DNA of 64,000 nt from Bryocella elongata. GTDB taxonomy: Bacteria; Acidobacteriota; Terriglobia; Terriglobales; Acidobacteriaceae. Under the pieces are notes generated by a model. The model was not told where the DNA came from. It was given only the letters and a program-made list of their open reading frames with translations, and did no database searches. The position numbers and the translations under genes are program-made. The DNA is taken from NCBI RefSeq assembly GCF_900108185.1, contig NZ_FNVA01000010.1, positions 1 to 64,000 on the forward strand. Reading direction: 5' to 3'. Shown here one piece after another: positions 17,901-25,351 of this stretch (positions are counted from its first letter, which is position 1; each line of letters opens with the position of its first letter).

Positions 17901-18615
17901 TGATTTCAGGGGCGCCACTTTCTCCCGGCTCGATCTCGTAGCCAATGCTCCGCAACCGAAACATCAATTCCGACTGGTAGACCGCCGTTATGAAGTTCTG
18001 GCTCTCAAAGAACGGCTGCTCCTGCAAGGCTCGTGTCGTGCCGTCCGCTCGTTGGGTCACATTGAAGATGACGGCATGGGTGTGGAGCTGGGGAGCGGCG
18101 TAGCCGTCTACGGGGCGGGCAGTGTCATGCTCGAATTTGGCGACCAGGAACTTTCCCGTCTGCTCAGCCGGTTTGTTGCCGCCGAGACGGGCGTGCGTAT
18201 ACTTCTCCAACTCCTCCAGCGCAGTTGTCACCGCCTCACGATGGGCGACGCGGATGCGGTCATCGCCTCCGACCAGAGCTGTCAAGGAGACGGACTTCGC
18301 CGGCGCAAACATTGCGTCCCAACCAGCACGGTGCGCAACGGCCTTGGTTGTCGAGCCATCGGGATTCGCGTATTCGGTAGCGATGCGATGCCGCACCATC
18401 TGTTCGCCGGTCATCGGATGCTGGCCTTCGGTGAGGCGGGAGAACTCCAGGGCGGAGACCTCGCCAGAGACACCCATCGACTCGGCCAGCTTGCCTTGCC
18501 ACTCGCCCTTTACTGCGTCACCCTGTGCATAGTAGCTCTGAGTCGGCGAGGTGTAATCGAGCTTGTGATAGTTCTGCGCCTGGGCTGCATTCAACGGTTT
18601 GGAGATATCGAGCAT
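14956..18615 (-). CDS. MobF (TrwC/TraI-type) conjugative relaxase-helicase, module A
   Basis: 1219 residues. The relaxase domain (1-300) has candidate nucleophiles Y28/Y29 in QSYYAQGD and metal-binding H163, H178, H180 (PQLHTHAVIFN). It nicks oriT and pilots the strand. A RecD-like helicase follows, with Walker A GLQGRAGTGKTS at 458-469 and Walker B LYMLDESSL (D532/E533). Residues about 916-1176 repeat the layout of 611-880: GKVHEY/GRITEV, HRIAAVALAYAAQ/ERIAAIAKDYAA, IRDELRQRG/IRSELRQMG, AKSNLLTV/AKANLLTV. The relaxase of module B lacks this extra unit. The start (ATG 18615) directly follows the stop of virD4. Confidence 0.92.
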   Translation of the reverse strand: MLDISKPLNAAQAQNYHKLDYTSPTQSYYAQGDAVKGEWQGKLAESMGVSGEVSALEFSRLTEGQHPMTGEQMVRHRIATEYANPDGSTTKAVAHRAGWDAMFAPAKSVSLTALVGGDDRIRVAHREAVTTALEELEKYTHARLGGNKPAEQTGKFLVAKFEHDTARPVDGYAAPQLHTHAVIFNVTQRADGTTRALQEQPFFESQNFITAVYQSELMFRLRSIGYEIEPGESGAPEIKGFSTDYLKASSLRREKIKEEMERRGVSGPEAAEIAARSTREKKHTLTPAEVLAAHREVAAEYGNQPQRVVAEARQRAQAQQHNPDRVAHAREAVTYARSSLFEREAVSDERLLLRDSLRRGMGETTYTQVRAEFEARQQRGDFLHVDGHKYASSRSFTTPETIAAERANIAQVQAGKNTVQSIMSAEQAQQQARSQEFLNDSQRRVIEEVLNSTDRIQGLQGRAGTGKTSVLRSIREGAEKSGLIVEGFAPTSRAAGQLREVGIEASTFQSFLARRTDGAAPETAVRHLYMLDESSLASTRQMRDFFQKLTPNDRVLVVGDTAQHQGVDAGRPFQQMQEAGMRTAQLDRIMRQRDPELLKAVEHLSKSETREGITLLHEQGRITEVSNRQERIAAIAKDYAARPENTIVVSPDNKSRQEINEAIRSELRQMGKLQNDGQSFRTLSHRSDMTGADRTWAARYNVGDVLQYNTGSKELGIERDSFARVQAVDAKANLLTVQRSDGETVAYDPRRLRGVNVFREQEREFATNDRLQFVAPLKELGVANRDLGTVQSIQNSRMTVLMDGKDKRVVSFDTASVRVFDHGYAVTSHSSQGLTAGRVLAHFDTEGPRALINRRLAYVAISRASEDARIYTNNAATLGKRLATDISKTAAIDLHESNVPAGIQRVVSSFRDNEPAMATAILQQDGKVHEYASSEHRIAAVALAYAAQQDRSIVFAPDPDERHELTTLIRDELRQRGLLAPENHVLPVLIERQLGNPRLAANYQSGDEIHYKAGSPVDHGIADHSISTVLTVDAKSNLLTVATRDGSEVIYNPALLRKQTDQARVFRSEEREIANGERIRITASMRELHVRAGDFATVEAVGDDHSVSVRHDSGRMLALSEEQAPHIEYGYTAGRIPQSFSGRVFATGEAQSLAQHAQDFARLSGQTRDLVLYTSEGGRFSREQSIAADAIGQTVSMPGLPSGDRASVELSVEQFGKGR

Positions 18616-18617
18616 GT

Positions 18618-20678
18618 CTACGTCTCCCGGATCAGGGCTGGACCGAGCGCCTGTTCTTCTTCAAGCTCCTCCTGCTCCTCTTGAAGAGTGGGCTTCTGTT
18701 CTTCTGCCTGCTGCGCGGCGGCGGGGGTCGGCCACGCAATTGGCGCGCGTTCCTTGTCGTGTGGGCCGTCACTCTCGGTCGCGGCAGGCATCTCTTCTGG
18801 GTCCTGTGACTCTTCTTCCGGTTCGGAAGTAGGTGTAATTTGCTCCAACGTATCCGGGTTGAAACGAAGTCCGCCGGCGGTCTTCCGAGGCAAAAAGCCC
18901 GGTGTCGGCGTTGGCAGGTCTAGGTAGTCGAAGGCGAACCGTGCAACGCTGTTCCCCAGCTTGAGATACGCGTGACGATCATCCAAGCCGGATATCTCTG
19001 AACCCATGACCAGCGGCTCGATCTGACGCTCCACTGTGAAGTTGTGACCGGAGCGGGTACCGTCAAACTTGGTCTCCTTCAGCCGTTCGATTTCAACTTT
19101 GCCGATTGCCTCCGATATCCATTCGGCAGCCTTCGGCTCCGCCGTCTTCATGAAGATTTTGGTCGCAGGTTGAGAGAGCATGACCTCGGCCAGATGACCG
19201 TAGATGACCTCAAGTTGGGCCTTGCCCTGAAAGCCAAGGATGAGCGGATTCTTGGACTTCCTGTTCTCCGTGATCGCGGTATGAAGCTGAGGCAACCGCT
19301 GAAGACTTGCCAGCTCGTCAATCACAAACCATACCGGTTTTTGCCCGGGCTGGGGTGCCGTCAAGAGCCGCATGACGAGCAGGTCAATCCAGAGCGAATG
19401 CAGCGGTCGCAGTGTGTCCCGCTCGGGCGGACGAGACGTAATGAAGATCCACCCTTCACGCTTCTTGGACCAGATGCGAGCATTCCAGACTGGTCGCTGT
19501 TCGCCTCGCTCCGGCAGCATCCGAAAAGACTTGGCGACCAGCCCGAGCGAGGAGAGAACGCCGGCTCGCTGCGGCCCTGCTTTCCGGTCGATATAGAAGG
19601 CCATCTCCGTTCCATCGACCATCTTCATCAGCTCGGTATCGCTCGACATCCAGGCGGCGAGCTGGTGCGGCGTAGGCCCACGCTTCAGTAGATGCGCGAA
19701 GATTTGAGCAGGTGTTTCGTGGAAGAACTCATCCACCTTATCCGTCTTCGGCGCATAGAGCGATGTAGCGATGGCATAGGCTTCGTCCTCAGATTCCAAC
19801 TCCTGCGCCGGTCCCCAATAGGGGCAGCGGGCATCCAGTGGATTGAGCACGATGTCTCCGCGGCTGGCGTCGTAGAATCGCTGGATATACTCGCAGGCAG
19901 GGTCATAAATGATGGCCGAATCCTCCCGTCCCCTGATCTGGCGGAGGCACTGCATGATGAGCTGAGTTTTCCCCACGCCGGTGTCGCCCATCAGTTGGAG
20001 ATGCTGCGCTTCTTTCTGCAATGGAATCCGCATCATCTTGTCGGACTCGGTCGTTTTGAATCCAAGCCCTTCGCCCTTCTGGACCTTGTTGAACTCGGCC
20101 GGGTCAAGCATCCGGGGGCCACGCAGCACACGGCCATACTTCATCTCTTTGAAGCGCCGGATATCCTTCGGGACAGCCAAAGCAAGCAGGAGTGCGAGGC
20201 AGATACCGCCCTCAATGAAGCCGACGGAGAATGTCAGCCAGGGACTCTTGTTGCCAAAGACCGCCTCGTGCAGCCAGCGGTACATCGAAGCATCGGCCAG
20301 CTTCTCGGCAGGGCCACGGAACGGGAACCGATAGCCCTGTACCTGGGCAAGTTCTGACAGGGCGAACGGCATCCGTTTGCCATCCGGTAGTGTCATCGTG
20401 CCGTCTACAAAGTCCACCGGCAACGCAGTACGTGGCTTGGCTTTCGAGCCACCAAGGTAAAGAAGCCGGTAACTCTGATGGGCGTGAAAGGTGCTGCCGA
20501 CTCCCGCCCGAACGTAGTCTGTCCAGTACGCTTTCTGGAGCGGCGGAAGCTGGAAGGCGAACCGCTCCCACGCGAAGAAAACCGTCAGTAGAAGTGCCCC
20601 GGCGATAGCGCAATAGCTCATCAGCGGGACGTGCGGCGGCCAGATAATCGTCTCTTTTCTACCCCATTGTGTTGCCAT
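18618..20678 (-). CDS. virD4: VirD4/TrwB-type coupling protein, module A
   Basis: 686 residues. Two N-terminal membrane segments (about 18-40 and 145-170) anchor it to the inner membrane. The ATPase domain has Walker A MGDTGVGKTQ and a Walker B-like region VWFVIDELASLQRLPQL, the classic coupling-protein signature. It links the relaxase-DNA complex to the type IV channel and powers transfer. The C-terminal tail (about 600-686) is acidic, Glu/Gln-rich and probably disordered. It is followed 2 bp later by the relaxase and preceded 4 bp upstream by the mobilization protein, so all three are one operon. Confidence 0.93.
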   Translation of the reverse strand: MATQWGRKETIIWPPHVPLMSYCAIAGALLLTVFFAWERFAFQLPPLQKAYWTDYVRAGVGSTFHAHQSYRLLYLGGSKAKPRTALPVDFVDGTMTLPDGKRMPFALSELAQVQGYRFPFRGPAEKLADASMYRWLHEAVFGNKSPWLTFSVGFIEGGICLALLLALAVPKDIRRFKEMKYGRVLRGPRMLDPAEFNKVQKGEGLGFKTTESDKMMRIPLQKEAQHLQLMGDTGVGKTQLIMQCLRQIRGREDSAIIYDPACEYIQRFYDASRGDIVLNPLDARCPYWGPAQELESEDEAYAIATSLYAPKTDKVDEFFHETPAQIFAHLLKRGPTPHQLAAWMSSDTELMKMVDGTEMAFYIDRKAGPQRAGVLSSLGLVAKSFRMLPERGEQRPVWNARIWSKKREGWIFITSRPPERDTLRPLHSLWIDLLVMRLLTAPQPGQKPVWFVIDELASLQRLPQLHTAITENRKSKNPLILGFQGKAQLEVIYGHLAEVMLSQPATKIFMKTAEPKAAEWISEAIGKVEIERLKETKFDGTRSGHNFTVERQIEPLVMGSEISGLDDRHAYLKLGNSVARFAFDYLDLPTPTPGFLPRKTAGGLRFNPDTLEQITPTSEPEEESQDPEEMPAATESDGPHDKERAPIAWPTPAAAQQAEEQKPTLQEEQEELEEEQALGPALIRET

Positions 20679-20682
20679 CGGA

Positions 20683-21075
20683 TTATTCCTTTCCTGCCGC
20701 TTGTGTGTACTGCTGCATCACTTCCTGCGCGGCCTTATGCTTCTCTTTGCGGACCATCGTCATGGCTTCGGTGATCCACGCGGGAGAAACCTTTTCGCCT
20801 AGTGCTAATGGCTTGAGAAGATTCACCATCAACATCCGAGTGGCAATCAACTCGGTGAAGACGGCATCTCCAGAAGAGTGCCGCGCCTCCCGCAGCAGCA
20901 CGTCACGTGCCCATTCGCTGAGAGCTTTGCCTTGACGGCGCGCAGCCGACTCCAACTCATGTTGTTCAGGGCCCGTAACGCGAGCCTGTGCAACATATGC
21001 TCTGGCCGGACGGCTCTTCGAGCGAGAGAGCCGGTCTTCTAAGGTTCTGGTTTCAGTGTTTGGGAGCACTCGCAT
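20683..21075 (-). CDS. Relaxosome accessory (mobilization) protein, module A
   Basis: 130 residues with a strong GGAGG 6 nt before ATG 21075. The N-terminal part is basic; the middle (ARVTGPEQHELESAARRQG, LSEWARDVLLREA) looks like the ribbon-helix-helix region of plasmid mobilization proteins such as MobC/TraJ. Such proteins bind oriT and help the relaxase. Its position directly before virD4 and the relaxase, and after a palindromic operator-like array, fits that role. The module B counterpart at 55579-55956 has the same size and position but low similarity. Confidence 0.7.
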   Translation of the reverse strand: MRVLPNTETRTLEDRLSRSKSRPARAYVAQARVTGPEQHELESAARRQGKALSEWARDVLLREARHSSGDAVFTELIATRMLMVNLLKPLALGEKVSPAWITEAMTMVRKEKHKAAQEVMQQYTQAAGKE

Positions 21076-21090
21076 TTGATACCTCCATCA

Positions 21091-21176
21091 CGTATGCAAT
21101 TGCATACGTGATGTATGCAGTTGCATACGGACTGCCTGTAAGCTCTGGAGCGATAAGGTGTAGACAACTGCATACG
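21091..21176. promoter_or_regulatory. Palindromic operator-like array upstream of mobilization gene
   Basis: CGTATGCAATTGCATACG at 21091-21108 is a perfect 18-bp palindrome. Beside it GTATGCAGTTGCATAC (21113-21128) is the same motif with one central mismatch, and a half site CAACTGCATACG occurs at 21165-21176. The array sits just upstream of the 130-residue RHH-type mobilization protein. Repeated half sites of this kind are what RHH relaxosome proteins bind, for autoregulation or at oriT. Confidence 0.6.
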
Positions 21177-21203
21177 CACGTCGCCCAAAACACACCCATC
21201 CGA

Positions 21204-21241
21204 GGGATGGAGTGTCAATCTTCTTCCGGTGCGCAGCACCG
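21204..21241. other. Conserved hairpin element, candidate part of oriT (module A)
   Basis: Read on the minus strand: hairpin CGGTGC-TGC-GCACCG (21227-21241), a short spacer, then TTGACACTCCATCCC (21204-21218). Module B has the same hairpin and CGACACTCCACCCC at 55421-55459, although the surrounding noncoding DNA is not alike. It lies between the RHH-like gene and the mobilization gene, where MobF elements commonly keep oriT. Confidence 0.5.
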
Positions 21242-21272
21242 TAGTGGCTCTGCCACTGCTTTAGCAGCGGGA

Positions 21273-21599
21273 TCATGCCTTCGATCCCGCCACGAATGCT
21301 GCTGGTTGTGCTGGCGATGACGCAGCGGATACCGGCTTCTTCGCGGGCGGCTCCGCTGCATCATTAGCTGGCGCTCTGCGGATGCGAAGCGTCGAAGAAG
21401 CCTGCTTCGCTTGTGGCGTCTTCAGAAAGTCTTGGAAGTCGCGATCTTTTGAGAAGACATACGCAAGCGCCTGTTCCACGACGTCATCCGCTGCTGCGTG
21501 GATGAAAGCGGCGTACTGATCGACCTGCGTAGCGGTTGAGTCAGTGAGCCGGATAGAGGCGCTGACCTGACGGGTTTGGATGACTTCGAGTAGTGGCAT
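21273..21599 (-). CDS. Small RHH-like conjugation-associated protein, module A
   Basis: 108 residues from ATG 21599 (MPLLEV), with GGAGA just upstream. The first 75 residues (VSASIRLTDSTATQVDQYAAFIH, VVEQALAYVFSKDRDF, split here for length) show a strand plus two helices as in ribbon-helix-helix DNA-binding proteins. The tail is Ala/Pro/Lys-rich and likely disordered. The module B copy (55063-55389) has the same length and is very similar in the N-terminal part. Located between the primase and the relaxosome gene, it may be a relaxosome or regulatory protein; function not proven. Confidence 0.65.
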   Translation of the reverse strand: MPLLEVIQTRQVSASIRLTDSTATQVDQYAAFIHAAADDVVEQALAYVFSKDRDFQDFLKTPQAKQASSTLRIRRAPANDAAEPPAKKPVSAASSPAQPAAFVAGSKA

Positions 21600-21624
21600 T
21601 GCTGTTCTCCTTTGGGTGATGAAT

Positions 21625-22569
21625 TCAGGCGACCTTGTTGCGTGCAATCATGCGCTGTGCCGTGGCCGCAATCTCCCGCGCACGAGCGGAGCAAAGTGCC
21701 GCGGGAAGCTCAGACTGTCTGCGGCTCTCAAGCATGGCGATTACGTCCGCGATGGATGTGCCCTCCATCAGCCAGAGACGGGCCGAAGCCATGTCAACAG
21801 TCCGCTGCGCATAGTAGGTGGGATTGGGTTTATCGGAGCGGTGCGAAGCCAGTTCCAGCGTGAGCGTCACGGCATCTTTGCCGTGGGCAAGCTCACGCGA
21901 GATCCAAGCCCAATCATGCTCGGAGTTGGTCTGCATATCGCGGCGAATCGGCTGCTGCGGGATAGGCGGAATCAGGCAGGCTTCGCGAAGGACATACAGG
22001 TGAAAGTCATCCGGCTGGTAGGTCGCATCGGAGAGGTACTCGACGGTGACGAGCTGCGCTGGATCGTACTTGCAATTCCTGAATCCGGGGATGCGAAGAA
22101 CTCGGTTGCAGTCCGTGCAGGAGATATCGCCGTGGAAGGCCATTGCGAGGAGCTTGAGCGTCATCTCTTGCGTGTAGAAGTCGAAGTCATCCACGCGCCA
22201 CAACACCTGGTACTTGCCCGCCGATGTCGAGACGATCACGTTCGGCTCCGGCACAAGCTCGGAAGCCCGCAGCGCAGCGAGCCGGGCTTCTCCGTTCACG
22301 TCGATATCGATATAGAGATGGCGAATGGAAGCGATGCAATCCTTGGTGCGCTTCCGGCTGCCGGCGAGCAACGGATTCGCAGCCACGTAGATGTTCGTGC
22401 CGCTATGGTTTTCATGGGCGAGCCAGCCACGGTAACGAGGCGCGAGCGCACGTTCCAAAGAAACGACGCGTTGCTGTGTCTTCGCGGTGTTCTCGTTGCG
22501 AAGCAAGAGAGCGATCGTGTCACCCGGAGCGAAGCAACGGGTGAGAAAGTCCTGGGCTGTTCCATTCAT
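21625..22569 (-). CDS. RepB-type DNA primase, module A
   Basis: 314 residues with TTGGAGG 8 nt before ATG 22569. It matches the RepB/MobA-like primase family: NIYVAANPLLAGSRKRTKD, then IRHLYIDIDVNGE (metal-binding DxD) and GKYQVLWRVDDFDF. DCNRVLRIPGFRNCK is also typical. It probably primes complementary-strand synthesis after transfer or supports element replication. It is preceded by ssb, and the pair is kept in module B. Confidence 0.82.
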   Translation of the reverse strand: MNGTAQDFLTRCFAPGDTIALLLRNENTAKTQQRVVSLERALAPRYRGWLAHENHSGTNIYVAANPLLAGSRKRTKDCIASIRHLYIDIDVNGEARLAALRASELVPEPNVIVSTSAGKYQVLWRVDDFDFYTQEMTLKLLAMAFHGDISCTDCNRVLRIPGFRNCKYDPAQLVTVEYLSDATYQPDDFHLYVLREACLIPPIPQQPIRRDMQTNSEHDWAWISRELAHGKDAVTLTLELASHRSDKPNPTYYAQRTVDMASARLWLMEGTSIADVIAMLESRRQSELPAALCSARAREIAATAQRMIARNKVA

Positions 22570-22625
22570 CTTGATACCTCCAATCCGACCTGCACTGCGT
22601 GCGCGATGCCATGGGTCTTTAGCAG

Positions 22626-22659
22626 CCGAAGAAGTCCGGCACGATGCCGGACCCTTCGG
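22626..22659 (-). terminator. Strong hairpin between ssb and primase, module A
   Basis: GTCCGGCA-CGA-TGCCGGAC (22634-22652) flanked by CCGAAG/CTTCGG (22626-22631, 22654-22659) gives a long stem. It lies in the 104 bp between ssb and the primase gene. A hairpin of different sequence stands at the same place in module B (54020-54041), followed there by pyrimidine-rich DNA. It may attenuate transcription after ssb; it is not a classical T-tract terminator. Confidence 0.5.
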
Positions 22660-22673
22660 AGAAAGGAAGGGGC

Positions 22674-23048
22674 CTATGCGGCCTCTTCCTCGGTGGACTC
22701 ATCCTCGTCTTCCGCCGCCGCTTTGGCAGCGCGGTCCAGCTTGAGAATCGAGTTCACCCGGATCTCCCAGATGGTCACTTCGGTGTTGGTCTTCGTGCTG
22801 TCGTACTTGCGGCTGCGCAACTCGCCTTCGACCTGGATATGAGCGCCCTTCTTGAGCGTGGCGGCGAACTCTCCGAGCTTGCCGAAGACCACGCAACGGT
22901 GCCATTCGGTGTGCTCGATGTACTTGCCGTCCTTCTTGTAGGAGGACTTGGTTGCCAGCGAGAGAGTGGTGAGGCTGCGGTCGTTGTTGGTGCGAACTTC
23001 TGCATCAGCGCCCGTGAATCCGATGAGGGTGACTTTGTTTGAGTACAT
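22674..23048 (-). CDS. ssb: Single-stranded DNA-binding protein, module A
   Basis: 124 residues from ATG 23048 (MYSNKVTLIGFTGADAEVR), which is the family start although the frame stays open to 23531. The OB-fold features are present: TTLSLATKSSYKKDGKY, EWHRCVVFGKLGEFA, LKKGAHIQVEGELRSRKY. The tail is acidic (EDEDESTEEEAA), as in SSB proteins that recruit partners. It coats single-stranded DNA during transfer and recipient replication. It sits between virB11 and the primase; the gene order is the same in module B. Confidence 0.93.
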   Translation of the reverse strand: MYSNKVTLIGFTGADAEVRTNNDRSLTTLSLATKSSYKKDGKYIEHTEWHRCVVFGKLGEFAATLKKGAHIQVEGELRSRKYDSTKTNTEVTIWEIRVNSILKLDRAAKAAAEDEDESTEEEAA

Positions 23049-23579
23049 GGTGGTGATCTCCGTTTCGTTGAATTTCCCGTATCCTGCTCGGGTCACACTT
23101 GGCAAAGCCAGCGAGTGGGCCCGGCTCCCAAGTGCCAAGGAGTGCTTTCTTGGTGGGGCCCGAAAGAAGTTTGCGCGGTGTTCTTGGCCGCGGCTCTCAA
23201 ACTTCTTTTGGGAGGGACCGAGACCCCGTAGGGGCGACGTAGTCGAAGCAGAACGACGCCGAGCCGCAGGGCGCCGGTTTGGCCCCGAAGCGTGACCCCG
23301 AGCAGAGGACGGGATACGAGGCGGAAGGCTCCCCGATGCACCGAAGTCAAACTCTCGATCCCGGCGCTTGAAGTTTGCCCAGACCGCAGCTATCTTCCGA
23401 GCTACAAAGGCTCCATAGAAGGGCGGCTCAGAGCACCCTCCGTTGCGCTCTCGGCTATGCCGGAATGCCACGCTGGGCGCTTTCAGAGACGAGTTGGGCT
23501 GTGCAGCCGGTTTGGCAGCATGACGGTACATCGAAGTGACCTCGATTCGGGTTCGGTTCTCTAGCTGTATGCCTGATGC
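23049..23579. other. Noncoding region upstream of ssb, conserved leader (module A)
   Basis: 531 bp between virB11 and ssb. The ssb-proximal part (about 23062-23132) is conserved with 53551-53617 of module B: on the sense strand both read CTTGGGAG, then CGG-CCCACTCGCT, then GTGTGACCCGAGCAG and a GGGAAATT/GGGAATTT stretch before the start codon. The rest is GC-rich, open in several frames but without protein character. It probably holds a promoter and 5' leader for the ssb-relaxase half of the module. Confidence 0.5.
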
Positions 23580-24548
23580 TCAGGCGGCGGAAGCACGATA
23601 GATATCCTCCGTCTGGAAACTCTGGTCCGCGTGGGTATATCCGTTCACGATAATCAGCTCGCGCACCCGGCGACGGCCCGTGGCATCACGCTCGCAGTAC
23701 AGAACGAAGTCGATGGCCTCCGCCGTCTCCGAGCGAATGAATGCGTGATTCAAATTAGCCCTGGCACTCAGGGCCAAATCCGAAAGCCTATTCAGGGCAT
23801 CCCACGCCGACTTTGCATGGATGGTGGAGAGCGTTCCACCATGCCCGGTGTTCATGGCTTGCAGCAGGTCATAGCCGCATTCATCGCGTATCTCTCCCAT
23901 GATGATGCGGTCGGGACGATGACGCAGAGCGGCGGCTAAGAGCTGGCTCGGGGTGATGGCGACTTGGCCTGGAATCGCCTCAACGGCCTCCCAGCGAACA
24001 GCGTTGGCATGGTTCACTTTCAATTCGGCGGGCTGCTCGATAACTACCAGACGTTCATGCTGGGGAACATGGTCAAGCAGCGCTTTCATTAAGGTCGTCT
24101 TCCCCGAACTGGTTCCGCCGCTGATAATGCCATTCTTTCGCTCGTTGATGAAGCTGATGACTTTGTCGCGAACCGGCTCGGGCAAGCTGCCAGCGGCGAT
24201 CAACTCATCAGAGGTGTACCAGCGGTTGAATTTGCGGATGGTCAGCGTCGGCCCATTGATCGAAGATGGAGCACCTACCACCGCCACACGCGAGCCGTCC
24301 GGCAAGCGTGTATTCAGGATCGGATTCTGTGTCGTGAGGTCTTGCCCAAGGATGCGCGCTACGCGCTCGATAGCCGCCTGAAGACGGTCATTGGTATACG
24401 GCGCTGCCAGAGGGATATGCTCCATGACGCCATTGCGATCCGCATAGACGCCGGTGGTGCCATTAATCATCAAGTCGGAGATGGACGGGTCTAGGAGCAG
24501 AGCCCGCAACTCCTCGGGAAAGAATGGGAGGATTAGGTGATAGCTCAT
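23580..24548 (-). CDS. virB11: VirB11 ATPase, module A
   Basis: 322 residues from ATG 24548 (MSYHLILPFFPEEL). A hexameric traffic ATPase at the inner-membrane base of the channel. Walker A GGTSSGKTTLMKAL, Asp box and Walker B DRIIMGEIRDECGYD, and His box NTGHGGTLSTIHA are all visible, as is the N-terminal ISDLMINGTTGVYADR. It overlaps the virB8 stop by 4 bp (ATGA type), showing translational coupling. Confidence 0.95.
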   Translation of the reverse strand: MSYHLILPFFPEELRALLLDPSISDLMINGTTGVYADRNGVMEHIPLAAPYTNDRLQAAIERVARILGQDLTTQNPILNTRLPDGSRVAVVGAPSSINGPTLTIRKFNRWYTSDELIAAGSLPEPVRDKVISFINERKNGIISGGTSSGKTTLMKALLDHVPQHERLVVIEQPAELKVNHANAVRWEAVEAIPGQVAITPSQLLAAALRHRPDRIIMGEIRDECGYDLLQAMNTGHGGTLSTIHAKSAWDALNRLSDLALSARANLNHAFIRSETAEAIDFVLYCERDATGRRRVRELIIVNGYTHADQSFQTEDIYRASAA

Positions 24549-25351
24549 CGCCTTGCTCCCGTGGTGGGCGTTGCCGGAAGTGCCGGCAACGCTGCATTGG
24601 TTCCTGGAGCGATTGGATCGACGGAGAGCCGGTTCTCGTGGAACTCCGTGATGGTTAATCCAAGGGGGTTGATCGTCTCGAACTGCGGGAAGATACGTGC
24701 CTGGTCGCTGACCTGCTTGGGGTTCAGATAATAGGTAATGCTCAGCATCCAATGCTCGGTGCGGGGCTCGCGGGAGTTCTGGGCAGAGTAGAACCTGTCG
24801 ATGGCTACAAGGGCCGTTCCACGCGCGATTCGGGTACCCTGAACAGTCTCATCTGACATCGACGTGATGGTGACGTTCTTCACCTGCACATCGCTGGTCT
24901 CGATCTGCCCCGCCACCACTTGCGAAACAAGATGATTCGCGTTGTCGGCCGTCATCAATTGCGAGGCGAGTGTCTGCGATAAGAAGTAGTAGTTGAGCGG
25001 ATACTTCTTCGCGATGGTGTCCCGGCCAATGGTGTAGCGGTAGTTGGCCCAATCGGTGAGATACGTCCGTACTTCGCCCTCGCGTGGACTGTAGTTGAGG
25101 TCGGTGTATTGGATTGCCTGGGCGCGGCCCATCTCATCGATGCGGATGTAGCGATTCGCAGTTGGGCGATGGGCGAGTGAGAAGTTAAGCCACATCGAAC
25201 CAAGTAGCACTACTGTTCCGCAACCAATGACGAGACGGTAGGCTTTGCGCTCCGCATAGTGGGAGGCATAGACCTCATTCCCGATGTGGTCCGTGAGCAG
25301 GGCTTGCTCCGGCGTGAGCGCGCCCTCAACGGGTGCTGTGTGTGTGGACAT
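24545..25351 (-). CDS. virB8: VirB8-like inner-membrane protein, module A
   Basis: 268 residues from ATG 25351. One transmembrane segment (about 42-62, LVIGCGTVVLLGSMWLNFSL) follows a cytoplasmic N-terminus; the rest is a periplasmic NTF2-like VirB8/TrbF domain (YIRIDEMGRAQAIQY, REGEVRTYLTDWANYRYTI, HWMLSITYYLNPKQV). It nucleates the channel at the inner membrane. Its start lies inside the 3' end of the preceding small membrane-protein gene. Confidence 0.87.
   Translation of the reverse strand: MSTHTAPVEGALTPEQALLTDHIGNEVYASHYAERKAYRLVIGCGTVVLLGSMWLNFSLAHRPTANRYIRIDEMGRAQAIQYTDLNYSPREGEVRTYLTDWANYRYTIGRDTIAKKYPLNYYFLSQTLASQLMTADNANHLVSQVVAGQIETSDVQVKNVTITSMSDETVQGTRIARGTALVAIDRFYSAQNSREPRTEHWMLSITYYLNPKQVSDQARIFPQFETINPLGLTITEFHENRLSVDPIAPGTNAALPALPATPTTGARR

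Noticed and set aside
17632-18684. 350-codon frame antisense to relaxase A
   Set aside because: It lies fully opposite a strongly supported gene; high-GC genes give such long antisense frames. Composition is not protein-like.
21155-21175. R388-like nic site (TGTCTA on the minus strand at 21161-21166)
   Set aside because: The six-base match to the MobF nic region is suggestive, but module B has no such sequence at the corresponding place, so it is too weak to claim.
23049-23531. N-terminal extension of ssb A to a 285-residue protein
   Set aside because: The added residues are low-quality Arg/Ser/Ala-rich sequence, and the SSB family start is at 23048. The region shares a noncoding leader with module B.
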